DNA from: Geoglobus sp.
Lineage (GTDB): Archaea > Halobacteriota > Archaeoglobi > Archaeoglobales > Archaeoglobaceae
DNA length: 9,131 bases
NCBI GenBank assembly: GCA_015523645.1
Contig: WAJY01000159.1
Location: 1-9,131 of the forward strand
Direction of reading: 5' to 3'
Shown: piece by piece, positions 1 through 5,921 of the stretch
Position numbering within the stretch: the stretch's first letter is position 1
Layout of the letters: the number at the start of each line of letters is the position of its first letter
Made by a program: the position numbers and the translations under genes
The notes under the pieces: generated by a model
The model's database searches: none
Told to the model about the DNA's origin: nothing
The model's input: the letters and a program-made list of their open reading frames with translations, nothing else

Positions 1-9
1 ATCAACCAT
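1..9 (-). CDS. First three codons of a gene cut by the window edge
   Basis: ATG at 9-7 follows SD GGAGGG (16-21) by six bases and overlaps nothing but the tail of the 112-aa gene's frame. It reads M-V-D before the edge. The spacing and SD match every other gene start here, but the product cannot be named. Confidence 0.5.
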
Positions 10-11
10 AC

Positions 12-350
12 TCATCCCTCCAGGGCTTTCTTAATCAATTCCTCTTTCAGCTCCTTACATGCATGTGGCGGATATTTCTTATATTCTTTTGAAAACGCAG
101 AGTAACGGTTCTGACACTGATTACAGAGGCTTTCAGGAATCAATCCTCTAACATGTTCGACCTTATCAACAAAGATTCTATCCTCATAGTAATCTATGAA
201 TTTTCTCGCTTCATCAACATCTCTAAACCAAAATGTGTGGCATCCCTGTCCGTTGCCAATGTAAACCTGTCTTTCGTCCCCTATGCTGTAATCCCATGAT
301 ATCAGAACACCTTTATACGCACCATAATCTCTTATTTTGCTAATTCCCAT
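12..350 (-). CDS. Unknown 112-aa protein with a cysteine cluster
   Basis: The start is ATG 350 with a full SD (AAGGAGGTG, 358-366). Residues 1-60 look like strands followed by a helix (GVLISWDYS, RQVYIGNG, DVDEARKFIDYYED). The C-terminal half has C76-x2-C79 and then H97-C98 (CNQC...HAC), with C37 further upstream, so a zinc site is plausible. The tail is a charged helix (KELKEELIKKAL). No family is recognised. The stop TGA overlaps the start region of the next gene at the window edge. Confidence 0.85.
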   Translation of the reverse strand: MGISKIRDYGAYKGVLISWDYSIGDERQVYIGNGQGCHTFWFRDVDEARKFIDYYEDRIFVDKVEHVRGLIPESLCNQCQNRYSAFSKEYKKYPPHACKELKEELIKKALEG

Positions 351-368
351 AACACAACACCTCCTTAT

Positions 369-911
369 TTACTCAAGAAGTCGCGAATACTTATCCAAAA
401 ATTCCTCTTTCTCTATATTTCTTCCCTGTTTTATATCGTAGAGTGGATGATGTGCGTAATCACTGATTGAGAGATAACACGTAGGAGCCACAGCAAACGT
501 AGCATCAACACCATGTATCTCGGCAAACCACACTCCACCTTTTCTTGGCATCAAATTCAGCTTTATACCTCTTTTGTATCTTTTGAAGACATCAGAAATT
601 AGGCTGGCAAGCAGGTATCCCTTTATGGTGTAGAAGACCTTATAATCTCCAAAATCCCATACTTCAGGGTACATTACTATAAAATTCTCAAGTTCTGATT
701 TTTTTGGAGCATTCAGCACACCTTTATGGAGCACACTTCCATATATTGATTCAAGATCTTCCTCACTGACATCAGGATTAACAAGCCCAACGACCATCGC
801 AGGATCTGTGGTTGTAAAAACAACTCTCTTTCTCATAACAACTTGTTTATTTCTCCAGCCTCTTTCGATCAGATTTCTCTTAGCCTCTTCAAAAGAAAGA
901 GTTTCAGGCAT
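369..911 (-). CDS. Unknown 180-aa protein
   Basis: The start is ATG 911, with SD GAGGAGG about eight bases upstream inside a potential hairpin. No family is recognised. The first 25 residues are a helix (LSFEEAKRNLIERGW), then basic VVMRKRVVFTTT. A DVSEEDLESIYGSVL helix follows at about 47-61, then FIVMYPEVWDFGDYKVFYTIKGYLLASLISDVFKRYKRG. The C-terminal half has GGVWFAEIHGVDATFAVAPTCY (125-146), strand-like and the most conserved-looking part, and a charged C-terminal helix. There is one cysteine and no membrane segment. It lies 34 bases after the KOW gene and 18 bases before the 112-aa gene. Function is unknown. Confidence 0.87.
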   Translation of the reverse strand: MPETLSFEEAKRNLIERGWRNKQVVMRKRVVFTTTDPAMVVGLVNPDVSEEDLESIYGSVLHKGVLNAPKKSELENFIVMYPEVWDFGDYKVFYTIKGYLLASLISDVFKRYKRGIKLNLMPRKGGVWFAEIHGVDATFAVAPTCYLSISDYAHHPLYDIKQGRNIEKEEFLDKYSRLLE

Positions 912-936
912 ATAAAGTACCTCCTCTCACTTTATA
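911..936 (-). promoter_or_regulatory. Inverted repeat holding the SD in its loop, before the 180-aa gene
   Basis: Arms TATAAAGT (929-936) and ACTTTATA (911-918) are perfect complements, with a 10-base loop GAGAGGAGGT that contains the whole SD. The A of the ATG is the last base of the stem. It could modulate translation. The distal arm also reads as a TATA-like CTTTTATAAAG, but a start 25 bases on would remove the SD, so a promoter is less likely. Confidence 0.4.
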
Positions 937-945
937 AAAGAGAAA

Positions 946-1128
946 TTAAAGAACCTCAAAGAAGTCTGCTGACCATTCCCCAGTATGTCCATTGTCGAGC
1001 CTTATTTTGCAAACTACACCGTAGCCTTCAGTATATCCTGTCTCCTCAACAATTGTTCCTGTTTCCCCCTTATACTTTCCCTTAACTATCTTAACTCTCC
1101 TTCCAACGAGTTCAAACATCTTATACAC
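946..1128 (-). CDS. KOW-motif mini-protein (60 aa)
   Basis: Nearly the whole protein is one KOW-type beta-barrel: GRRVKIVKGKYKGETGTIVEE (9-29) has the V-x-I-x-x-G-x-x-x-G-x-x-G-x-I pattern, followed by strands YGVVCKIRLDNGHTGEW. KOW domains in NusG/Spt5 and ribosomal proteins L24/L26 bind RNA or RNA polymerase. Here the domain stands alone, without an NGN domain, so a small RNA- or polymerase-binding regulator is possible but unproven. The start is GTG 1128, since GAGAGGAG places GGAG seven bases upstream; ATG 1119 would be 16 bases away. The SD overlaps the stop region of the 67-aa gene. Confidence 0.85.
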   Translation of the reverse strand: MYKMFELVGRRVKIVKGKYKGETGTIVEETGYTEGYGVVCKIRLDNGHTGEWSADFFEVL

Positions 1129-1141
1129 CCCTAATCTCCTC

Positions 1142-1345
1142 TCATTCCATAAACTGCCATACGGCTTTTACCTCTATAACGAAAACGTAATTGTATTCCT
1201 TTCTCTTTTCCGATGCGATACGCATTGCCTCTGTAATATCATCAGCAACCTCAATCCCATTCCTCTCCCACTCATCCCCTCCAAACTCATTTTCAGCAAC
1301 AATCCAGTATTTTTTAAACCCAACCATCTCATCAAGCCTTGGCAT
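1142..1345 (-). CDS. Unknown 67-aa protein
   Basis: The start is set at ATG 1345, since GAGGTG at 1353-1358 lies seven bases upstream. The longer TTG start at 1360 would include that SD inside the coding sequence. The protein runs strand (KYWIVAENEFGG), helix (DDITEAMRIASEKRKEY) and strand (NYVFVIEVKAVW). This compact beta-alpha-beta layout, with ADDITEAMRIA and a final VFVIEVK, is common among small phage and archaeal virus proteins of unknown function. Its stop region carries the SD of the KOW gene. Confidence 0.8.
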   Translation of the reverse strand: MPRLDEMVGFKKYWIVAENEFGGDEWERNGIEVADDITEAMRIASEKRKEYNYVFVIEVKAVWQFME

Positions 1346-1352
1346 GGAAATG

Positions 1353-1358
1353 CACCTC
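1353..1358 (-). promoter_or_regulatory. Ribosome binding site that fixes the start of the 67-aa gene
   Basis: GAGGTG lies seven bases before ATG 1345. It lies downstream of the alternative TTG at 1360, which argues against that longer start. Confidence 0.65.
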
Positions 1359-1372
1359 AAAAATTAAAAACA

Positions 1373-1693
1373 TCAATCCCCCAAAACAGGAGATCTGAGC
1401 ACAGTCCCCTTCACTCTGAAAAACTCTGGAACTCTCACATTCTGACTCTCAAGCTTCCCATTCACGGTTGTTACAACAATAGCCTCTTGTGACTGCGTGT
1501 AAATATAATCCATAGCCTCAATAGCATTTTTCACAATGAGAAGGCTGTTGTCCTCAAGGTTGATGACAACTGTTTCAGGTGATCCTGTTGCAAATCTTGA
1601 AAGCTTCTTAACTCTCTCGAGGATTTCACTATCTTCCACTTCCTCAACAAACTTCTCAATCTCAAATCTCCTCAAAACCTCAACCTTCTGCAT
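1373..1693 (-). CDS. Unknown 106-aa protein
   Basis: The start is ATG 1693, with SD AGGAGGTGA, in which the TGA is also the stop of the 349-aa gene, so the two are coupled. The first 35 residues are a charged helix (EIEKFVEEVEDSEILERVKKL). The rest alternates strands and helices (ETVVINLEDNSLLIV, NAIEAMDYIYT, EAIVVTTVNGKLES), ending FFRVKGTVLRSPVLGD. This is an alpha/beta fold of about 70 residues with no recognised active site. No cysteines, signal peptide or membrane segment are present. Function is unknown. Confidence 0.85.
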   Translation of the reverse strand: MQKVEVLRRFEIEKFVEEVEDSEILERVKKLSRFATGSPETVVINLEDNSLLIVKNAIEAMDYIYTQSQEAIVVTTVNGKLESQNVRVPEFFRVKGTVLRSPVLGD

Positions 1694-1697
1694 GCTC

Positions 1698-2747
1698 TCA
1701 CCTCCTGTCAGTTATATGTCTTCTCAATAAATCAAGTCTATACTGTCCCTTCTCAAGCTTATATCTTTTGTTCCTGTGCTCCTGATGAATCACCCACATC
1801 TCAGCCTCTTCAACTACAATAAAACTGTTTGTAGGGTTGTTGAGAACATCTCTGAGCTGTATGGCTTTATCCACCGCAACGATATGATTTCCAAGCACAA
1901 AATTACACTGTCTCGGCGTTAGCTCTTTTTCAAGCACTTTCTCAAATCTATCTCTGTACTTCTGCTTAAGCTCTGCTTTGATCTGACTGAGTTTTTGACT
2001 TGCTTTTCTTGATGCTATCATATCTCTTGCAAGTTTCTTTCTCTTTTCAGTCAGTCTCTTCCAGCCCTGCTCTTCTTTGTATTCGAGAATTTCTTCCTCA
2101 GTAACCTCTTTTTTGAGCTCATCAGTAAGTTTCCGCAACAGCGAGTATTCTGAGGAATTAAATTCATCATAAATCAAATCTTTGAATACTCTTCTTTCAA
2201 TCTCCACCCTTAATGAATCGCATGCCGACTTGAAATCTCCTGTTTTTGTAATGCAGAGATCTCCCTGAAGCCTCACTGTCTCATTAAGCTCTATCTGAAG
2301 TAATCCCTCTATGCTAACATACTCTGCATCAGTCTGAAAGCCCATCTTCTTCCTGATGTACTCTTTTGTCCACAAAAAATTATCATTTTCAAAATTACTA
2401 TCCCATTCCAACCTATGTATCCAGAAATTTCCATCTTCTTTTCCAATGACAAAAACTGCGTGATAATAGTCCTTTCTGTTGATTGAGTATTTCTCTGTCC
2501 TCACTGCAATGTATTCTTCATCCCGAAATACAATCTGAGCATTAGCTACCTGTTTTCTGCCTTTTTTGTCATAGTAGTAGAAGATTTTGTCAATGTTCTG
2601 TCTGTGTCTTTCATCATCGAAAAGTTCCTTGATTTTTGCTATTTTGCGATTTTTGATTAGCTCTGCAAGTTCTGATAGTGATAGCTGATTTTTCTCTCTT
2701 TTAAGCTCATTTTCGAGCTCCTGAGCAAGTTTTTCAAGCTCATTCAT
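1698..2747 (-). CDS. Unknown 349-aa protein with phage-type QGD...H...HxEH pattern
   Basis: The start is ATG 2747, SD AAGGAGGG six bases away, overlapping the upstream stop. Residues 1-55 are a charged helix. Residues 56-165 are strand-rich (QIVFRDEEYIAVRT, YYHAVFVIG, NFWIHRLEW) and end in TVRLQGDL (157-164). Residues 200-275 are a long basic helix, probably a coiled coil. The C-terminus has NFVLGNHIVAVDKA (282-295) and FIVVEEAEMWVIHQEH (309-324), then a G-x-Y and an RR element (334-343). The order QGD, GxH, then V-x-E-x...HxEH...L-x-x-G-x-Y...R-R resembles a common small phage protein family of unknown function that carries RQGD, GHxH, HEEH and RQREY. Here the elements are separated by a helical insertion. 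The family link is an inference from motif order. There is no membrane segment. Confidence 0.88.
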   Translation of the reverse strand: MNELEKLAQELENELKREKNQLSLSELAELIKNRKIAKIKELFDDERHRQNIDKIFYYYDKKGRKQVANAQIVFRDEEYIAVRTEKYSINRKDYYHAVFVIGKEDGNFWIHRLEWDSNFENDNFLWTKEYIRKKMGFQTDAEYVSIEGLLQIELNETVRLQGDLCITKTGDFKSACDSLRVEIERRVFKDLIYDEFNSSEYSLLRKLTDELKKEVTEEEILEYKEEQGWKRLTEKRKKLARDMIASRKASQKLSQIKAELKQKYRDRFEKVLEKELTPRQCNFVLGNHIVAVDKAIQLRDVLNNPTNSFIVVEEAEMWVIHQEHRNKRYKLEKGQYRLDLLRRHITDRR

Positions 2748-2759
2748 CTTTAACCCTCC

Positions 2760-3131
2760 TTAGATTTTAACATTCTCAAGCTCTTTTATCGCATCTTCAA
2801 GCTCATTCTCTCTTCTGTTGAAGTAGCTATTAAAAGCATCTACAAACTTCTTGAAGTTCTTTGCAGTCTTGATCAGTGTTGCAGTATTCACTTCTGAGTC
2901 AAAATAGCTTATAACATAAGTGTTGCCAACTCTGAGATACATTCCTCTGCCATTTGATTTTAGCGTCCATTTTTCAACTTCTCCATCAACCTCTATTTTC
3001 GTCTCAAAAGATTTCGCTCCAAGTTTTTCAAGCTCTTTTGCCATTTCCTCACATTTTTTCCTCAAAACAGTGAGGAGCTGATTTTTCAGCTCCGCAACCC
3101 TATCAAGATTTTTTACATTTTCCTCAGCCAT
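2760..3131 (-). CDS. Unknown 123-aa protein with helical ends
   Basis: The start is ATG 3131 behind GAGGTGGTGA (GAGGTGG six bases away). No family is recognised. Residues about 5-38 are a charged helix with a possible coiled coil (VAELKNQLLTVLRKKCEEMAKELEKLG), and 42-78 form a run of strands (FETKIEVDGEVEKWTLKS, GMYLRVGNTYVISYF). Residues 85-123 are again helical and charged. This helix-beta sheet-helix form suggests an oligomer or a scaffold-like protein, but no role is assigned. It probably begins a new transcript after the T-runs; an AT-rich TTTTAAAA at 3153-3160 is the only TATA-like sequence and is poorly placed. The downstream SD overlaps its stop (TAAGGAGGG). Confidence 0.87.
   Translation of the reverse strand: MAEENVKNLDRVAELKNQLLTVLRKKCEEMAKELEKLGAKSFETKIEVDGEVEKWTLKSNGRGMYLRVGNTYVISYFDSEVNTATLIKTAKNFKKFVDAFNSYFNRRENELEDAIKELENVKI
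3074..3093. repeat. Perfect 8-bp inverted repeat with 4-base loop inside the 123-aa gene
   Basis: GGAGCTGA and TCAGCTCC flank four A/T bases, about 38 bases into the coding sequence (codons for ELKNQL). RNA could form a stable hairpin here. Glu-Leu codons GAG CTG/CTC are abundant in this region, so chance is plausible. Confidence 0.5.
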
Positions 3132-3163
3132 AACTCACCACCTCTTCATCTTTTTTAAAATTC

Positions 3164-3188
3164 AGCCAAAAAACCAAAACTAAAAAAA
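3164..3188 (-). terminator. T-run terminator after DUF6876
   Basis: Directly after the DUF6876 stop the minus strand reads T7, AG, T4, GG, T6. There is no GC hairpin before it. Consecutive T-runs without a stem are the usual archaeal intrinsic terminator form. This would end the short transcript begun near 3853. Confidence 0.5.
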
Positions 3189-3548
3189 TTAATACTCAGA
3201 AGGGAGCATCAGCACCCCATCAACCAGATACAGCTTTATTTTCTCCAGCGGGAAATCCGTGTACGGTATTTCCTGCCTGACCACTTCAGGCTGGTCGGAA
3301 TCCTCTCTCATCGTGGCCACTGCTGTCCTGTCCTCATTAACTTTCAGCTCCCATATCTGGAATGGGCACTTTTTGACCTTTGACCTCACCTGCCATGAGG
3401 CAATGAGATCAATGAGCCAGTAAGCCCCTGCCTTGTCTGCAAGGTACTTAACGCCGTCAGTAAAAACAATAAGCCCTGTCCAATGTCTGTAGTAGTTTTC
3501 TGTGCCAGTAAACTGATTTAAACTCTGTTTGAGTATTTCAGGATCCAT
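3189..3548 (-). CDS. DUF6876 family protein (119 aa)
   Basis: The sequence matches the DUF6876 pattern end to end: LNQFTGTENYYRHW (10-23), TDGVKYLADKAGAYWLIDLI (30-49), FQIWEL, AVATMREDSDQP, YTDFPLEKIKLYLVDG and the terminal VLMLPSEY. Length is normal for the family, so the gene is complete. Members are known mainly from bacteria and their phages and plasmids, and function is unknown. The start is ATG 3548, with GGGGAG eight bases upstream, 17 bases after the 89-aa gene. The gene is visibly richer in G+C than those downstream, which with the bacterial distribution suggests lateral acquisition. It is followed by T-runs that look like a terminator. Confidence 0.88.
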   Translation of the reverse strand: MDPEILKQSLNQFTGTENYYRHWTGLIVFTDGVKYLADKAGAYWLIDLIASWQVRSKVKKCPFQIWELKVNEDRTAVATMREDSDQPEVVRQEIPYTDFPLEKIKLYLVDGVLMLPSEY

Positions 3549-3565
3549 ATTTCCATCTCCCCAAA

Positions 3566-3835
3566 TTATTTCTTCTCCTTTTTGATGAGTTTCTCCCTGA
3601 TGATCCAGAGCGTATTGGTGAATTCTGCATAGTCTTCTGTCTTGAGAAACAGGAACTCATCCTGAAAGACTGCCCTGGCGAAGTTCTTTTTAGAGATGCC
3701 CAGCCTTCTGAGAACTTCTGATATGTTTTTCCCCTCGATCAGCTCCTGAGGTGTTATTGTCTTGAAAACGGGCTCCGGATTGGGTGGATTTTTGAGGTAT
3801 ACTCCTATATTTATCATAACTACCATCCCCTTCAT
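3566..3835 (-). CDS. Unknown 89-aa protein, first gene after the internal promoter
   Basis: ATG 3835 is chosen because AAGGAG at 3846-3851 lies 10 bases away; a TTG at 3841 is only four bases from it. The protein begins MKGMVVMINIGVYLKNPPNP. It has strand-like segments at the N-terminus and centre (ARAVFQDEFLFL), a short helix with EVLRRLGISKKNFARAV (about 40-56), and a basic C-terminal helix (REKLIKKEKK). The LRRLGISKKNF segment could be read as a helix-turn-helix-like piece, but this is too weak to call. As first gene behind the promoter and palindrome it is a conceivable autoregulator, by position only. Codons favour AGG, CTC, CTG and GAG, unlike the VWA gene. It lies 17 bases before the DUF6876 gene. 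Confidence 0.8.
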   Translation of the reverse strand: MKGMVVMINIGVYLKNPPNPEPVFKTITPQELIEGKNISEVLRRLGISKKNFARAVFQDEFLFLKTEDYAEFTNTLWIIREKLIKKEKK

Positions 3836-3849
3836 GAGCAAAAACTCCT

Positions 3850-3863
3850 TTAACTAGTTAAAA
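3850..3863. promoter_or_regulatory. Perfect 14-bp palindrome at the predicted transcription start (candidate operator)
   Basis: TTTAACTAGTTAAA is its own reverse complement. It sits between the TATA box and the SD, over the expected transcription start, where a bound dimeric repressor would block initiation. It could also be a chance AT-rich palindrome. Confidence 0.5.
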
Positions 3864-3874
3864 ATAACTACCTG

Positions 3875-3890
3875 TATATAACTTTTTTAC
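3875..3890 (-). promoter_or_regulatory. Archaeal-type BRE-like/TATA promoter for the 89-aa and DUF6876 genes
   Basis: In the only 60-base gap of the upper half, the minus strand reads a purine-rich AAAAAAG followed by TTATATAC (TATA core 3875-3882). This fits an archaeal BRE plus TATA box. No bacterial -35 hexamer is seen 17 bases upstream. Counting about 25 bases from the TATA centre puts the transcription start near 3853, leaving a leader of about 18 bases before ATG 3835 that contains the SD. Confidence 0.55.
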
Positions 3891-3903
3891 TAATTCTCCT
3901 TCT

Positions 3904-4203
3904 TTATTTCATAAGCTCTCTGATATGCTCTTCTGTTGTTTTATTGACCTTAATGTAGTTTATGTTATCTAGGTTTGCTTTTGGTTCAAGTATTCTTATT
4001 ACCTCTTTTGCCTCATTTTTGAGCTCAAGAAACTCCTCTCGTGGAAGATATTCTGTAATATGAATTATTGCTTCTCTGAGAAACAACTCACACCCCTTGA
4101 AGTTTTTCCAGTACCTGATTGTAAGAATTGTGTTTTTGTCTAGTTGACACCTGTACATCTTCCCGTTCTCTGTATCATATATTAATTTACATTTTATTTC
4201 CAC
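3904..4203 (-). CDS. Unknown 99-aa protein
   Basis: The start is GTG 4203, preceded by a near-perfect SD (AGGAGGTGAT) with GGAGG seven bases from the start; no ATG fits better. No family is recognised. The N-terminal half looks like strands (EIKCKLIYDTENGKMYRCQLD, then TILTIRYW) with cysteines at 5, 19 and 38. The C-terminal half is helical and charged (LPREEFLELKNEAKEVIRIL). It lies 27 bases after the 137-aa gene and is the last gene before the internal promoter near 3880, so it may end the long transcript that includes MoxR and VWA. Confidence 0.85.
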   Translation of the reverse strand: MEIKCKLIYDTENGKMYRCQLDKNTILTIRYWKNFKGCELFLREAIIHITEYLPREEFLELKNEAKEVIRILEPKANLDNINYIKVNKTTEEHIRELMK

Positions 4204-4230
4204 AACATCACCTCCTAAAACTCATACCTC

Positions 4231-4644
4231 TTAAAATTTCTCACTCACGATTTTTATTTCTCTCAAAACCCTAAACTCCCTGAACCTGAAATGCCTGTAT
4301 ATGGTTTCTCCTGTGTCGAGATCTCTGCTCTCCATGATCGTATCCTGAAATTCATCAAAATCTGGGCACGGCTGTTTACTGCAGTTGTGGAGGGTATCCA
4401 TCTCTGCCCTCAGGACTGTGAAGCCGTGTTTCTTTGCCTCACTGACAAGATGGATGATGAAGCTCATTGGCAGAACCGGGATGATGTAGTCTGCCCTGAC
4501 ATTCTTTGCGAGCTCAATGGCTTTTTCTGCCGTTGCTATGGGTTTGCTGTGCTTCACCAGCCTGAATTTTCTGAGTTTCTGCTCCAAAGTTTTGATTTGA
4601 ACCGGTAGAGGTTCATGACGGCTTATCCACAAGACTGTTTTCAT
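4231..4644 (-). CDS. Unknown 137-aa alpha/beta protein with N-terminal SRH motif
   Basis: The start is ATG 4644, overlapping the VWA stop (ATGA), with SD GGGGGAG about five bases upstream. The layout is that of a small Rossmann-like fold: strand VLWIS (4-8) followed by RHEP (9-12), a helix (13-27), a helix around AEKAIELAKNV (39-49), strand ADYIIPVLP (51-59), helix SFIIHLVSEAKKHG (61-74), strand FTVLRAEM (75-82), a C-x4-C loop (88, 93), and a basic C-terminal pair of strands (YRHFRFREFRVLREIKIV). The pattern strand-SRH-x-P...LP recalls small phage and plasmid proteins, and more distantly the Csx15/Csx16 type of CRISPR-associated proteins. This cannot be settled by eye. Base composition is richer in G+C than in the VWA gene. 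Function is unknown. Confidence 0.88.
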   Translation of the reverse strand: MKTVLWISRHEPLPVQIKTLEQKLRKFRLVKHSKPIATAEKAIELAKNVRADYIIPVLPMSFIIHLVSEAKKHGFTVLRAEMDTLHNCSKQPCPDFDEFQDTIMESRDLDTGETIYRHFRFREFRVLREIKIVSEKF

Positions 4645-5921
4645 GCTAACTCCCCCTCAAAAATTCTGATTACTCCTTCTCTGTCCAATTCTACTTTTAA
4701 GTATCTTTCTGAGATTTCTCGCAAATCCTCATTGTGCCCGTCAACCATCACTGAAATTAATCTTCTGTCCGGTTTGTAAGTAACCTCATCCTCCCCATCT
4801 GTTATCAGAATTATGGTTCCAATCCCTTCTATGTCAGCCTTTTTTAGTGCCCTGTCAATCGATGTTCCACCTGAGCATCTGAGCCTTAGAATATGGTCTA
4901 GGGCTTTATTAAACTCTTTCTGCAGATCGATAATGCTGAAGGGCGTATCGTCAAAGAACATGAGCTTACCTTTCACTCTGTTTTTCTTTGCTTGCTTTGC
5001 AAGAACCAAAGCTACCGCTCTTGACCACATAGTTTTATTCCTAGAGTTCATTGAACCAGACTTATCGACCACCAAAGTATTTTCTGAAATTTCCTCTGTT
5101 TTTGTGTCAATTTCTGGAAGCTGTGAAGTTGCGTAGTAATACCAGAACAGCTCGTCAGGCAATGCATAACTCTGAGGCATAACTCTTGTTAAGTCACTGC
5201 CAAATTTGATGTCATCGTAAATACCGAAAATCGAAGATTTTCTGGTTTTTGTAAGGTTTAAATCCAGCTCTTTGAACATTCTCAGCAATTGTTTTATGTC
5301 AACAATGAAATCGAGGTCTAAAAGCTCACCAAAGCTAGCATCATGCCCTACACCAGCCTTTAAACCGGTGTAGAGCTTAGCTTTCTCTGCTTCCTCTCTT
5401 GCTTGTTTTTTAGCCTCTTTTGTAATCTCCTGTATAATTTGCTCCATTTGCTGTTTTACTTGCTCACCAACTTGCTGAGCTTGCTGTCCAGCTTGCTGGA
5501 TTTGTTGATTGGTTTGCATTTGCTGTATTAACTGCTGTATTGCTTGCCTTTTTTTCTCATCTTGTTCTTGCTGTTCTCGTTTCTTTAACTCCTCGAGAAT
5601 TGCCAAAACGTATTTTACGCTGAAAAACCTTGAAATCAGATCATCTGCAATTGTGAAATTTCTTAGTTCTTCATCCTTAAGAATAGGCTCTGTAATTTGC
5701 TGTAAGAATTCATCTTGCTCGTGAATGGTATTGAGTAAATAGCAAGAGTGAAAAACATCTAAAGGAATTTGAGGATTTAAGCTATTGATGTCGTGGATAG
5801 TGATATTTTGATAGCTATCACTAGATTTAAAAGCCTGCTCACATAGGGATTTTATTGCATTAGCCCTGTACTCTCCAAGCCAGCCATAGTTTCCAAACTT
5901 GAAAAATTTGATGAAATTCAC
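4641..5921 (-). CDS. ViaA-like VWA-domain protein, MoxR partner (426 aa)
   Basis: This is a cytosolic metal-binding protein, the expected partner of the RavA-like ATPase. The C-terminal VWA domain (about 281-415) has a complete MIDAS: DKSGS (D286, S288, S290), T353 in SGGTSID and D375 in ITDGEDE. The segment before it (GSDLTRVMPQSYALPDELFW, about 241-260) resembles the stretch preceding the VWA domain in ViaA, where a D-L-x-R-x-x-P pattern precedes the VWA core. Residues about 112-180 are an exceptionally Gln/Glu/Lys-rich helical linker. The N-terminal 110 residues are helical and unrecognised. The start is GTG 5921, with SD GGGGTGG five bases upstream. A start at 5993 would add 24 residues but has no SD and would overlap the cysteine-rich microprotein. 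The stop TGA overlaps the next ATG (ATGA). Confidence 0.92.
   Translation of the reverse strand: MNFIKFFKFGNYGWLGEYRANAIKSLCEQAFKSSDSYQNITIHDINSLNPQIPLDVFHSCYLLNTIHEQDEFLQQITEPILKDEELRNFTIADDLISRFFSVKYVLAILEELKKREQQEQDEKKRQAIQQLIQQMQTNQQIQQAGQQAQQVGEQVKQQMEQIIQEITKEAKKQAREEAEKAKLYTGLKAGVGHDASFGELLDLDFIVDIKQLLRMFKELDLNLTKTRKSSIFGIYDDIKFGSDLTRVMPQSYALPDELFWYYYATSQLPEIDTKTEEISENTLVVDKSGSMNSRNKTMWSRAVALVLAKQAKKNRVKGKLMFFDDTPFSIIDLQKEFNKALDHILRLRCSGGTSIDRALKKADIEGIGTIILITDGEDEVTYKPDRRLISVMVDGHNEDLREISERYLKVELDREGVIRIFEGELA
5412..5590 (-). repeat. Gln-codon low-complexity tract in the VWA gene
   Basis: The + strand shows repeated CTTGCTG/TTGCTG units, encoding runs such as QQLIQQMQTNQQIQQAGQQAQQ. 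The tract is imperfect and mixes CAA and CAG, so it is a biased-composition helix and not a simple tandem repeat. It separates the N-terminal helical part from the ViaA-like and VWA part. Confidence 0.7.

Noticed and set aside
3132..3163. TTTTAAAA (3153-3160) as the promoter for the 123-aa gene
   Set aside because: A start 25 bases downstream would fall on the ATG and remove the strong SD; the upstream BRE position is not purine-rich. It is kept only as a weak possibility.
1400..4100. Many copies of AGCTC/CAAGCTC, considered as a recurring DNA motif (for example for DNA packaging or segregation)
   Set aside because: They fall on Glu-Leu codons (GAG CTT/CTC/CTG) in helical proteins and have no regular spacing, so protein composition explains them.
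4291..4608. Long open frame on the + strand opposite the 137-aa gene, and similar + frames at 843-1085, 4813-5136, 5899-6213 and 7395-7625
   Set aside because: All lie antisense to well-supported genes, lack SD and promoter signals, and have shadow-like composition.
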